Below, piece after piece: positions 27,901 to 36,607 of a stretch of 64,000 nucleotides of DNA. The position numbers were made by a program, and so were the translations under genes. The notes below the pieces were generated by a model. It was not told where the DNA came from and did not search any database. It saw only the letters and a program-made list of their open reading frames with translations. This DNA is from Ancylostoma caninum (lineage: Eukaryota > Nematoda > Chromadorea > Rhabditida > Ancylostomatidae). The stretch spans positions 124,001-188,000 of the forward strand of contig JBAJFG010000108.1 in NCBI GenBank assembly GCA_037903475.1, written 5' to 3'. Position 1 is the first letter of the stretch. Each line of letters opens with the position of its first letter.

Positions 27901-30900
27901 TGTCTATAGCAGTGAAATCCGTGTAAAAACAACAATGTACAGTGGCGGCCACATATTTAGCACGCTGCCAATTTTGGGCGATCAGCTCATGAAAATATAA
28001 AGTCTGTATCTCAGGTTTGGAATGAGCTATCAGGATAATACCCGAGATTGTGATGAGGCGTACTGTTTCCTTTCTTACTTCTTCTCTAGTCTCCATGAAA
28101 TTGTTTCTCAATGAAATTGCGTTCATTCTTTGCGGTTTGGGCCCGAAATGCAATATTTTTGAAAAATTTTTGTTTCTCCCTTACATTAGTTAATCGAATT
28201 GAGGTAAAATGTGTTTTTTCTATAGATAATAGTGCGCATTTTGCCATAATAGTTTTGATGCGCGGTTCCTCACCTCAGGAAAAAAACAAATACCGTCAAC
28301 ATGGCTTAAAAAATACGAAAAAAGTGTTTGTTTTTATTTTAAACAAAAAAGATGCACTTCGCCTACCAGTTTTCCTCCAAATTGTGTTACTAACAGTCGC
28401 TCAGATAATAACCGGAAAATTCCGACGCTTGCACTATTCTCGAGATTCAAAAATGAAATTTTTGACAAATTTGACAGTTTGCTCCTGTCAATGGTTCAAT
28501 CTGGTAAGGAAAGTACGCTAATGGCTTTCATAGCAAAATGTTGAGGAGAAGAGTGCCCAATTTAAATCACCACTTCATTTCTCTCCATAGGTGGATACAA
28601 AACTTTTATACCTAGTTCGAGAAAATTAATGAAATTGAATTTTTTTCAATCCAGTTCCAACTGACTCTGTGCTCGTGATGGGCAGCCGGTAGGAAGCCTC
28701 CATAGAGCCTCAACACATACTTGAACTTGGTTTTGATTGCTCATCCTAGGGCTAAGGTATTCGGAAATTTCTGTGGTCCAAAATCGTGGGTGTGCTAGTG
28801 CCCGCCACTGTATATGCTACTTCTTACATATTTTTTGCCTATAACCAGCCTGTTACAGTTTTGAATTCTCCGGAGGACATTACCGTCGCGAGCTGCGAAA
28901 GGCTCTCGCTCTGTTGGCTGATACTCAGACCCTCTTGGCCCATGAGAGAGAATCCGCTCCATCACAAGCGCTGCTCAGGCAGCTCAGGTAGGCCTTCAGA
29001 GCCTTAAATCTTGGATTTTATAGGGGAATAGTGTAAATAATTAAGTCTTCTCCAGGTTTCGAAGGATGTTTTCAAGTCAATACTAGCTCTCTGAGCTCTT
29101 CCTAATTTATAACCATTAGAATGCTGTTAGGAATGTTGTCCTAGAAATAGTGGCCGTTTTTGTATCTAACTTTCCAAAGCGCATAATCCAACTCACTTAT
29201 TTTATTTTCATTTTAATGGATGTAGTAAATATGCTCCACTAAGAAATGTTGATTTTTTTATAAAACATTTTCACATGTTTCGCACCAAGGATATTTTTCT
29301 GCAATGAAATACCCATAAAGACGCTAAAATGACAAATCATTCTCAAAAAAAAAAAATGACAGCGCAACCTTACAGGTTCATAGTGGATCGGAAACTGACC
29401 GTTCAGCTCCTAAATTGCTTGAGATATGAACTTTCAAAACTTCACTACCATTTCGTGGCCCCTATTTTTAGGACAGCCCAGTATTTATAGTTTTAGTTTT
29501 AGTATAGTAAATTGTTTCCGCTGTTGTTCAGAGATCAATTGGAAGATGCAGAAGCAGCAAAAATGAGTGCACTGAAAGGCCGTCATGGGCTGGAGAGCGA
29601 ACTAAATGAAGTACGGGTACAGGTGAGGTTTTATTTCCATTGGGGTTGCCACTAATCAGTGCTCATGTTTATTCTCGGATGAACAGAACTACCCTTGAAT
29701 GGAGACGATGAAGCATTTGTCACCAGAACCACTAGATTTTTCAGCTGGAACAAGCGTTAGTGGCAAAGAGTGCAGCAGAAGATCGTGCGCTCATCCTCCT
29801 GAAGGAGAAAAACAGCGGCTCAGCTTTGATAGAGGAGAAAGACGAGCAGTATCAGCAGCTGATGAGGAAGTACAAGGCAGCTATTCAGCAGACACATTTG
29901 GATCACATAGCCATAGCAGACTACGTTGAGCAGGTTCGTCTCACTACCATTTCTAGTAGATAGCGTCTTTATCAGGCTTCTTGGAGGACATTTTCAATGA
30001 CTATGTGTTGATGTTGTCTTCTTTCTTTGCAGATAGCAGAACTAGAGAAGGCGAAGCAAAAACTGACAGAGCAACTGAGCGAAGAGACGTCGAGCGCCGC
30101 TTTCCTAGCACAACACACGGTGGAAAAGCATAAACTCATCCTGTGTGAACAGAAGGTTCGAGACCTCGAGGCGAAGCTTGACTTGGAGGTTGCGCAAAAA
30201 CAGCGTCTTGAGGTTGGTTGCCCATTTTCCTTTGCCCTTCTTTAGAAATCGTTTTCACTTTTCAGTCCATGGTGATAAAACTACGAGATGAGGTGGATTC
30301 ATTGCAAGAGCAGGTCACTGAAGCGAGTGCGAGTCGTGAAAAGGAGAGTGAAGTGCTCCGAAAAGCAAGGTACTTTGCTGCTGTGGTTCTGAGCTCGGCC
30401 TATAAATTGTTATCCTTTTTTTTCTGTTTAGGAAAGAGAATATGCAGTTACAAGAGACGATAGAGGAGTTGCAGAAGAGAGATCTAGATGCAGTACATAA
30501 GAACAAGGCTTCGGTAAGTACACTGTGTTCCGATGAAGTAGTAATTATTAGCAGGGTATTCTCCTGAAATTGCTGAGCAATAACTAGTGAAATAAAAATG
30601 AAGCCCTGCATTAAACCTTATACATTGCTCATTGGCAATCATAGGTAAACATGCATAGTTGGCTGCTGATGATTCGTTTATGGTAGCAAAAATTTATTTT
30701 TTCATGGTCCTCACTTGTCTATTATACCTTTCTTTTTTTCCTTCCTTTTCCTTTAAACACCTTTGTTTCTTTTACAAAGTATTTTTCTCTTTGCCGAGAA
30801 CATAACGGTAATCTTTTTGCTAGAAACTTTCCTGAGATTTGGCAGTGAGGACAAAATGAATGGAACTTTGTTTCAAGCGATTTTTGGGTAATTTACGGAA

Positions 30901-32453
30901 TTTTCATGTATAGTAGATAAAATGTTCATGATACGTTTATTTTATTCCCTTATTTTGTGTATTTTTTTATTCGAATTGTTGTTAATTTATTCGAAGTTGC
31001 GATAACCCTCGTCCTTGGTCTCCTCTCGAGTCTTTTCCACCTTTTTTGCTTCCCACTTCCTCCCCTTTTTTATCTGACTTCTATCTGACCACTTTGGCTG
31101 TCACTGCTTGACTTTTTTTTAGTCTGTAAAGAAATGCGGACCATCGAGGAAAATTGGTGAAATCAATGCCCGTAAGAATTCAGTGTATAGGGTGGGCCAG
31201 AAGTCTTTGGACAAGCATAATCGCTTGGTAAAACATGAAAAAGATTTAGTTGAAAAACCTAGTGGGTGTGATCTGATCGCAACCTACAATTAGTTCCAAA
31301 ATAGGCACTACATATTTCTGAATTTAAGGACTCTTTTTTCCGATAGCGGCTAAAGCTTGCCAAAGCATCGGTAAGAAGTCGACATAGCTGCGTAGGTAGT
31401 CCCTTCCATCACTGCTTTAGCAATTTGCGGGGAGCCCCAAATTCCTGTAGGGGTATAAGGAAAGCCTTCTACTATACAGCCCTATAGATGAAACTTTGCA
31501 AAATTTAGGAAACGAGCCGAGAGTCACTAAAGTGCCCCTTCGTTTTCCTTCTTGCTGGCATCAAAAGTGTGCCTTACAGACCCTGAAATCATGCTATGAA
31601 CGCTATTTTTTCGCATTTTAGTATAACTTCATGCTTGTTTTTTTTTGCCAGTAACTTGGTTTTTTTTTTGCCAGTAGCTTGCTACTTTACTCTTTTTAAT
31701 CACCTACAAATCAGTTTGGGTTCTACAGAATGACGAAATTATCGCCAGATATGATCATTCTTCTCTTCTGCAAAGATCAGGATGAACATCCACTTATCGC
31801 AGTCCCACACCACCTATCTTGAAGAGTGTTGCATTGACTTTGAAATCTAGAGGATAGGACCTTTTCATGGTCCCACAGAAATTCGGAATATCTTTGGGGA
31901 CTTCGATGAAACGCCCGAAATGTCTTCGACTTCAACTATGAGCGCACTTATGTTAATGCCAATGTCACCTCGGGTTCTCCAAGCCTGTGGCGCTACCAAA
32001 AGGTGATTCTCTGCGACTAAAAATGAAATTTGTGTACGTATGCAAACTGCAAACATACATAATCACTTTTCTCAACTTCCTCTCCTTCTTGTTTTAGCAA
32101 ATGATTATTTGGGTTCAAAGACTTTTGGCTTACCCTGCATACCCACGTTTTCAGCGTGCCGAGATAGATCGACTGGAAGAGGCGAACAAGACGCAGGCGG
32201 TCGAGCTGAAACTGTGCCATCGACGAATCGAAAGCCTGCAGGCGGCGCTGAACGAGGGCTTGGGAGATGAGGAGTCGGAGGATGAGAGTGATGGAGAACG
32301 TGTAATGGAGGACGGCAGGAGCACCGGGTGAGAAATTACGCAAAACTTGGAGGCTAGAAATTACCTATGAAAAACGTATGTTTATGGTATCTCGCATATT
32401 CTTTTGCGAATTTTTTTACTTTAGCTCTCATTTTCAGGATGAATATCCTGTAA
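942..32453 (+). CDS. MYO18: Class XVIII unconventional myosin (MYO18-like), 3' two thirds, 29 exons
   Basis: Actin-associated motor-like protein; the family links actin to Golgi and contractile structures and has little or no ATPase activity. Exons seen: 942-1072, 1927-2053, 2112-2310, 2386-2651, 4342-4486, 5671-5820, 6533-6625, 6694-6833, 6908-7060, 7139-7277, 19121-19295, 19351-19520, 19576-19734, 20873-20958, 21053-21276, 26284-26345, 26446-26600, 26662-26785, 27216-27365, 27426-27584, 27655-27767, 28859-28987, 29532-29622, 29745-29933, 30033-30212, 30266-30369, 30432-30513, 32155-32327, 32438-32453. All have GT/AG borders and phases agree, giving about 1360 residues. The P-loop GNSGSGKT is at 985-1008, the switch I region (HRDSTRF) at 1989-2009, the switch II position (VLDYTGSSF) at 5671-5697, then HFVHC, an IQ-like segment, a WPWW motif (20873 exon) and a long coiled coil ending in an acidic DEESEDESD tract, as in animal MYO18A. 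The N-terminus lies outside the window. The last four residues and stop come from a tiny exon, so the C-terminus is the least certain part. Confidence 0.9.
2790..3880 (-). mobile_element. Penelope-like retroelement, 5'-truncated and decayed
   Basis: The minus strand reads, 5' to 3', a reverse transcriptase motif C (RYIDDVF; YIDD at 3853-3864), then the RT C-terminal region (SKNIIIHWRSAH, 3407-3721), then a GIY-YIG nuclease segment (KYVGETLRPIHKRLDEHRR, about 3120-3240). Frameshifts separate these parts. The 3' end near 2790-2850 keeps a GGCG/CGCC hairpin followed by TTAAGCTC, a degraded match to the ribozyme-like tail of the second copy at 23163. It lies antisense in the myosin intron 2652-4341. 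Order RT then GIY-YIG is the hallmark of Penelope-like elements. Confidence 0.8.
4843..5250. repeat. Cluster of TGATGCACATGGTGCATCA-type palindromes
   Basis: A near-perfect palindrome around TGATGCACATGGTGCATCA occurs near 4857, recurs as a variant near 4902-4920 in a flanking GGCC...GGCC hairpin, and again near 5227-5245. It lies in the myosin intron 4487-5670. Probably a small hairpin-forming MITE remnant; no coding content. Confidence 0.45.
6044..6166 (+). repeat. TTTA/TTAC tetranucleotide microsatellite
   Basis: About 120 bp of TTTA repeats with occasional CTAT, TTAC and trinucleotide interruptions, in the myosin intron 5821-6532. It generates artificial Ile/Tyr/Leu-rich open frames in several phases. 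Confidence 0.95.
7832..7946. repeat. Short palindromic MITE, copy A
   Basis: Ends carry inverted GCATGCAT...ATGATGCAT, with internal inverted GGGGTAAACATGTTAACACC-like and CCTTGGGCAGTCTCAATGA segments. The same layout recurs at 10990 and 58084, which marks it as a dispersed family. This copy is the most diverged on its right side. Confidence 0.55.
9611..9639 (+). repeat. CA dinucleotide microsatellite
   Basis: CATACACACATACACACACACACACACA-type run of about 29 bp in the large myosin intron. Confidence 0.9.
10990..11085. repeat. Short palindromic MITE, copy B
   Basis: Best-preserved copy: TGCATGCATCATAGAGATTA at the left pairs with TAATCTCAATGATGCATACA at the right, and CAGGGTAAACGTGCTAACACC pairs with GCGTTTACCCTG. 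The whole unit of about 96 bp can fold into one hairpin. Confidence 0.65.
11941..11964 (+). other. Candidate 24-nt microexon of the myosin XVIII gene
   Basis: Between the exons ending at 7277 and starting at 19121 (both phase 0) the protein is about eight residues shorter than expected by comparison with MYO18A, just before HFVHC. A 24-nt segment flanked by ATGCAG and GTGAGT encodes IVGQIVEE in phase 0 and would fill this gap. The acceptor lacks a good pyrimidine tract, so this is inference only. Confidence 0.3.
11965..19120. other. Second part of the 11.8-kb myosin intron
   Basis: Apart from the mariner at 12461-13362, no gene or repeat could be supported. There are G homopolymer tracts near 16050-16068 and 16393-16401. 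Open frames here are short and have no coherent domain. Long introns between the motor and the lever arm may carry regulatory elements, but none can be read directly. Confidence 0.5.
12461..13362 (-). mobile_element. Mariner-family element, defective, about 0.9 kb
   Basis: Terminal inverted repeats run inward from TCAGGTTGGCGCATAATTGC on the left and, as reverse complement, TTAGGTTGGTGCATAATTGA on the right, each followed by a GCGG...TTTTTTTTCGCGA tract. These ends resemble the TTAGGTTGGTGCA ends of the mariner cecropia/Hsmar-type group. The minus strand keeps scraps of transposase (for example GPHELSDR, which fits the mariner WVPHEL motif) broken by frame changes. It lies in the large myosin intron. 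Confidence 0.75.
22566..22989 (-). mobile_element. Mariner deletion derivative, about 0.42 kb
   Basis: Same terminal repeats as the element at 12461 (TTGGGTTGGTGCATAATTAA on the left, and TTAGGTTAGTGCCTAACTAA as the reverse complement of the right end), then TTTTTTCGCGACTTCTTTTC-type tracts. The interior retains a transposase scrap shared with the other copy (RSTMGLPFKRLRIA on the minus or plus relative frame), so both descend from one family. Lies in the myosin intron 21277-26283. Confidence 0.7.
23163..24176 (-). mobile_element. Penelope-like retroelement, 5'-truncated, 3' end intact
   Basis: Minus-strand element running from 24176 to its 3' end at 23163. It encodes the RT C-terminal region and a full GIY-YIG nuclease domain, followed by a 3' tail with a hammerhead-like fold and an AATAAA. 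The outer 756 bp (23163-23918) is repeated in inverted orientation at 24177-24932, leaving 258 bp of unique element sequence (23919-24176) between the arms. Sections compared by eye were identical, so the event is recent or maintained by conversion. Confidence 0.85.
23196..23253 (-). ncRNA. Hammerhead-ribozyme-like motif, mirror copy
   Basis: Exact inverted copy of 24842-24899, on the minus strand in the other arm of the palindrome. It has the same CTGACGA, GGCGC/GCGCC stem II, GAAA and AAGCTT elements, oriented with the minus-strand Penelope element. Confidence 0.6.
23427..24179 (-). CDS. Penelope-like RT C-terminus plus GIY-YIG endonuclease, open frame of 250 codons
   Basis: Retrotransposon protein fragment that would nick target DNA for insertion. 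Residues 1-85 are the end of the reverse transcriptase (SSKNILLHSRSAH). Residues 128-142 hold a Cys-rich knuckle (C128, C133, C136, C142). The GIY-YIG domain follows: GTVY at about 146-149, RYIGES at 159-164, and the helix RPLRKRLDEH with the family's catalytic arginine at about 166-175. The end lies at ALKLIA. There is no palm domain, so this copy cannot be autonomous. The Met used is an internal residue, not a true start. No stop or frameshift breaks the nuclease part, which is consistent with recent insertion. Confidence 0.85.
   Translation of the reverse strand: MHCHWYRKQSSKNILLHSRSAHPHYMKVNVVRNLIKTSERISTSNSENDESISRILFENGYNRGEMTTWRPYSAPDGIALVLPYLNEHLAKRINAIVKRSRLPVRLVFKPPPTLKEILTSSRLYENGCEEEGCRYCTDQKICHLRGTVYLRKCRGCGQRYIGESGRPLRKRLDEHRRALAHPQAYPNNSFSRHRTTVHTRDSAPGFEVVVLHRHLEDLLHRKIMEAREIKRYQPEINNKEELVEALKLIA
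24177..24932 (+). mobile_element. Inverted duplicate of the Penelope-like 3' end
   Basis: Reverse complement of 23163-23918, with both boundaries mirrored about the same centre (coordinates sum to 48095). It carries the nuclease domain again in an open plus-strand frame (to 24668), entering from unrelated sequence at 24153, plus the 3' tail with the second hammerhead-like motif at 24842-24899. Penelope-like elements are known for partial inverted copies and pseudo-LTR arrangements, which fits this form. Confidence 0.85.
24842..24899 (+). ncRNA. Hammerhead-ribozyme-like motif in the Penelope 3' tail
   Basis: CTGACGA (24856-24862) and GAAA (24877-24880) flank a 5-bp GGCGC/GCGCC stem II with a TAA loop. 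GAAA runs into the self-complementary AAGCTT, giving a minimal stem III like those of retroelement hammerheads that act as dimers, with cleavage expected after U at 24884. Stem I forms between 24842-24855 and 24885-24899 with about 11 pairs and two small internal loops. An extra A after CTGACGA departs from the strict core. Hammerheads in Penelope-like elements are established; activity here is inferred. Confidence 0.6.
25488..25948. mobile_element. Tc/mariner-type MITE, about 460 bp
   Basis: Starts after TA with CAGGGTGGCCAAAAATTACC and ends with the inverse (GGTGATTTTTGGCCACCCT), giving terminal repeats of about 27 bp with one or two mismatches. The last bases on the right are eroded. No transposase coding is present. 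Confidence 0.65.
27940..28810. mobile_element. Tc1-type nonautonomous element, about 870 bp
   Basis: Flanked by TA on both sides, beginning CAGTGGCGGCCACATATTTA and ending CTAGTGCCCGCCACTG. The outer nine to ten bases are perfect inverted repeats and the next ones partly match. The interior lacks transposase. It fills most of the myosin intron 27768-28858, so the host intron would be only about 200 bp without it. Confidence 0.6.
30514..32154. other. Myosin intron without assignable features
   Basis: AT-rich, with T-rich runs near 31640-31670. A lone TATAGGGTGGGCCAGAAGTC near 31187 looks like one end of a Tc/mariner-type element, but no matching second end was found. Confidence 0.4.
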
Positions 32454-32959
32454 CCCCCGTGTGCTGTGGTCAAGACCTACGTCCTCATTCGTGTGGTGCT
32501 GAAGATCTGCTAGATGATTATCATTTTGAACTGCTTATTTGTACAGTGGATAGCTCGTGCGTTGTGTACCATGTCGAGTGCAAAGTATTACCAATCCCAG
32601 TTTCTAAATCTGCTCTCGATGGGAATCCCAGAAAAGCACATGACTTCCCCATCTCGTTATGCAGTTTTTAGTTATTCGTTTCGTTGTCTCTTAACATTCC
32701 ATAGGCAGAGAACTCCATCAGAAACCCAGTGTACTGAAGAATTACTTCACATTTTGAGATCTTTTCATACGAGACGCACTAACAGCTGAGTGAATTCGCA
32801 ATTCACGAGATGTTTTTATTTTCACGAACGTTTTTTGATGAATTAAAGCGTTCTATTAGTGTCTGTGCAGCTTGTATCACACATCGAGTTGTGATCGCAA
32901 TACCTGCTTTCAGCAGAGAACCATAAGTCAGCTAGTATGTCTTATTTTCTTACCGGCAG

Positions 32960-34289
32960 CTATCTGTAGAGGAGAAATTGGCATAAGTTCTGGTTCGACC
33001 CGCCCGGCCAAGCCAGGTGAGTTGGTTTTGAGATTATTGACTGCGGAAAGGTTGCTGGTCCTGTAATGAGAATTTCAAACGGTGGCTTGGCTGATTGGAA
33101 ACTATCGTATAAGCTCTGTACGATATTTGGGAACGTATCCAGGGAAATCGTGGTCTTCACTGCTGGTCCAGATCAGGGGTGTGCGGAATTTTCCGTTTTC
33201 CGTTTTACGCTTTCCGTTTTCCGCCCATTTTTGGCCTTCCGTTCTACGTTTTACGTTTTACGGGTTTTTAGCCCGGAAAACGGAAAATGCCGGAAAATTA
33301 TGGAAGGAGACGAGATATTTGTTTTTGGGGTATTTCCCTATCCTAAAGAGGGTTTATGTGTTTCGATGTATATAAGTTCACAACAATGGCGCCAAAATTG
33401 ACGTCCAACCGCCATTTACCGTCGCAATTTCGCTGTTCCTCATCATTGCTCCAAATATGCCATACAACCTGCTCTCCTCAAGACTCTCAAAAAAAAAAAA
33501 CAAGGTTCCACAGAAATGTGGGGTAAACTTACATAAAATTTCCATGAAACTGTGACCTGCCATGGTAAGAGCACCAAACATTCCTGCGAAGCAACGCATG
33601 ATGTAGGCTTTCTTTCAAGTTGACAGAAGCATAAGGCTACATCACAACTGTCACTGTTTTAGTCAGACGATGATCCCCCAGCTCCACACTGGCGCCGTGG
33701 TACCTGTGTTTCAAATTTGCCACACAATGTTCTTCTCTCCCCCCCCCCCCTCCTCCATCGTTAACTAGCTCCAACGGGATCCTCTGTGACTAATGTGATC
33801 CTCCCCAGATTGCGAATGTATTAACTACCGTAGTTCCCTTTGTCTGAATTTTTGCAGAATAGGTCTGCTCTAAAGTAAACCAAAGAAGTCGCACTTTTCA
33901 CACTTTACAATTTCTCGTCTTAGTAAGTAAGTTCAGTGAGAAATACGCTCATTGATTATATAATTCTGATAATCTCTCGTAAATAGGTGAAGGATAGACA
34001 CTCCTCGATTTCCCTATATTCTAGGCGTTTCAAGTAAGTACCAACAGTAAACTTGAAGTTACCTTATTACTTGAAAGAGTCACCACTTATGCTCATAAAG
34101 GAGATACTTAGAAAATCCAATGTTGAGGAGGACTTTTGGTCACAAACCTATGCTTGGGCAAAATTTTCCGTTTTCCGTTTTACGCTTTCCGTTTTCCGCC
34201 CATTTTTGGCCTACCGTTTTCCGTTTTACGTTTTACGTGATTTAAAATTTTACTTCCGCACATCCCTGGTCCAGATCCAGACGAATCTC
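32960..34289 (-). pseudogene. Minus-strand coding exon of unknown family split by a hAT-type insertion
   Basis: An acceptor-like TGTCTAG precedes 34289. The minus strand is open up to the insertion and continues in the same frame on the far side to a stop at 32960, once the inserted 1095 bp and one 8-bp duplication are discounted. The predicted piece is about 75 residues and includes ITGPATFPQSIISKP and HLAWPGGSNQN, ending FLLYR. I do not recognise the family. Further minus-strand open sequence at 34510-34761 may belong to the same decayed gene, but stops lie between them. It could be a real gene with a polymorphic insertion or a dead retrogene copy. Confidence 0.4.
33174..34268. mobile_element. 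hAT-type nonautonomous DNA transposon with 8-bp target duplication
   Basis: Begins CAGGGGTGTGCGGAA and ends TTCCGCACATCCCTG, an inverted terminal repeat with the CAGGG start usual for hAT elements. GTCCAGAT flanks it directly on both sides (33166-33173 and 34269-34276), the 8-bp duplication typical of hAT. Near each end lies a direct subterminal array of TTTTCCG/TTTTACG units (about 33187-33275 and 34159-34238). No transposase coding is visible. Confidence 0.8.
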
Positions 34290-36607
34290 CTAGACAAAAT
34301 TGTGTTCTTCAACTCTATCCACTATCCTTGATATCTGTGGCGTTCTTTTGCTGTAACTAACGGAGCTCGGGAAAAAGGTATTGACTTCTTCCTTGAAAAA
34401 CTCATCCACCTTTGGTTTGTGGAAAGGTGAGCATATTCCTGGGAGCGTTCATTGATCTCTTTAGTGGTTTCCTAAAGTCCCTTCTGGTACAGGGCAGAAA
34501 CGATATGCATTACCCACACGATATTCTCGCTAAAAAGAGCGTTAACGCAGATCTGAGTTCTGTTTGTCCCACAACTTCTTTGCAACTCAGTAAACTAACC
34601 AGGTAAGGATAACTGAAGATTCCGGCCATTTGTCTCGCCGTATGCTGTTGGAATGCTGGTGTCGAGTCCCCGTTCCTTATCTGCTGCGAATACCCTCCAC
34701 GAAGAGCAACGTGCCATGACTCTAGCCTGCTCAACGCTGTCAGGTCTGGATTCTGAGACACGACATTCTGTCATCTCAGCAAAAATTAAACCGAACTGAC
34801 CACTTAACTGTAGTATTAAGTGGCCCGAATTGAAACCTTCGTAGTGTTCTCAGGATTAAATATTTTCACGAAATCGTTTAGCGGAATGTACCTGGGCGCC
34901 AGATTTTGCTTCTTGGGCCAAGCCAGAATCATGCTGCTTAACTTCAAAGAGGACTCCGCAGCCCATAAGGAAAACGAATTCAAGATCGTGATTGCGCCAC
35001 AAGCAGCACTATATAATGCACATCTGGTTGTGAACGCACCGAACCCCCTCCCACTCCCCCCCCCCCCCAGATTTCCTTCCGTTTTGAGATCAAACTGCGT
35101 AATACAAACTGCTCTGCAACATTCTGTGATCTGAACTAGAATACGCTTTCTATAACTTCGACACATTTAACATGACAGTTTTTCATTTTCAGAAGTGCCC
35201 TTGCCTCGCGCGCAGCAAGATCTCTATAGTAGGGGGTGCTTCGGTGGCAAATTAGAAAAACATCTTTAAATACAGTGGTAATAATTTGAATTCGGAGATG
35301 ATTTTATACCTATTGATAAAACTACTACTGAGGTATTCCTGTAAAGTTATTTGATATGCAGTTCTCTGCGTTGAGTTGAAAATATTTCCGTGGAACGAAG
35401 AAATGCATTTTTGCATCCAATCATTCTTTCCCCAATATTCTTTTTCTCATGAAAGTTTTACCCTTTTCGGCTTGTTCACAGTAATATTAACAATTAGCAA
35501 TACTAATAAATTCATAGGATTGCTCACCTTTTCGATGATCAGCATGTGAGATATTCTCTCTAAAGTTTTTTTTCACGCACTCATAAGTGAAAACGTCGAA
35601 AAGCCGATGCTCTGTGATTTTGTACCATGTAGGTGCGAAACGGTTGCCATTTACGTGTTCAGCTTGTTGAAAGCTCCATAAGAGATGTTCGCAGACGTTT
35701 TTACTTCTTATTTTTATCCAGTTCGAAGGATCGACGTTCGATTTACACATCATATGATCCTTTTCTTACTCTTTACACTGCGCCTACATGTTGGATTTAT
35801 TCCAACAAAACTGTTGGTACAGAGAGCGAAGGCAGGCACGTGATAAATCTTCAAAGACGAATGGAAAGGATTTTTTCATCAAAGATGAAGCACACGTTCT
35901 AGAAACCATAGATATGACAATTTTTTTGTACGGTCCTACTCGTTCCAGCCGATCACTTAAAGGACTCGAGGAGAATACCCATGAAAGATTGCTTCAAAAA
36001 TATGAATACTATGTAAATATGACTATTTCATGGACATGGTAAGATTCCCTACAGTTGGACAATTGGTCTTATTTTCTTCAACATTTTTAACAGAACACTT
36101 AACATAAAGGACAAGCTTGTTTCTAACGCGTTATTCTGGGATTGGTCAAACATACATTCTCTATCATATAGAAGAGCTACATCCGACTTCGCATGTACAA
36201 CTGGTTGCGCACATTGTCGTCAATCTCTCAAATGTCGCACGAGTGCAGGTATTGTCCTCTGGATATCATCAACGTGGACATCACAGAGTTGCTTCCACAA
36301 ATTCATTTCAATTGCCCCCATCTCATTTACGGCTGAGAGGGTTAAGAAATTTGGCAAGAACAGGGATGTTACGGGGCAGGATCAACAAAAGCCTCCTCAT
36401 TCTTAATGTCACGCTTTCCTTGGCAGTTCTGAGAACGCGGTTCCGCACTGATGTCATGGACCAAGGCCATGGGATATATTGCTGGGATAGTGACATGTGT
36501 CGTTATAAAAAGCGGCAAGAGTTGAGAGCTCAACGCTGGTGTGCCAGGGGCGGGTGCAGTGTACAAACCCCCGTCTCTCTCCGCGTTGCATTCCCTCTCT
36601 TCAGCTC

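Larger units (their letters stand above)
32454..36607. other. Intergenic region between the myosin and the DPTST-repeat gene
   Basis: Besides the split exon and hAT element, there are C homopolymer tracts near 33740 and 35057. At 36120-36430 a plus-strand frame contains a Cys cluster (CTTGCAHCRQSLKC) that may be a stray exon, but no start or compatible splice partner was found. Otherwise nothing is supported. Confidence 0.45.
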
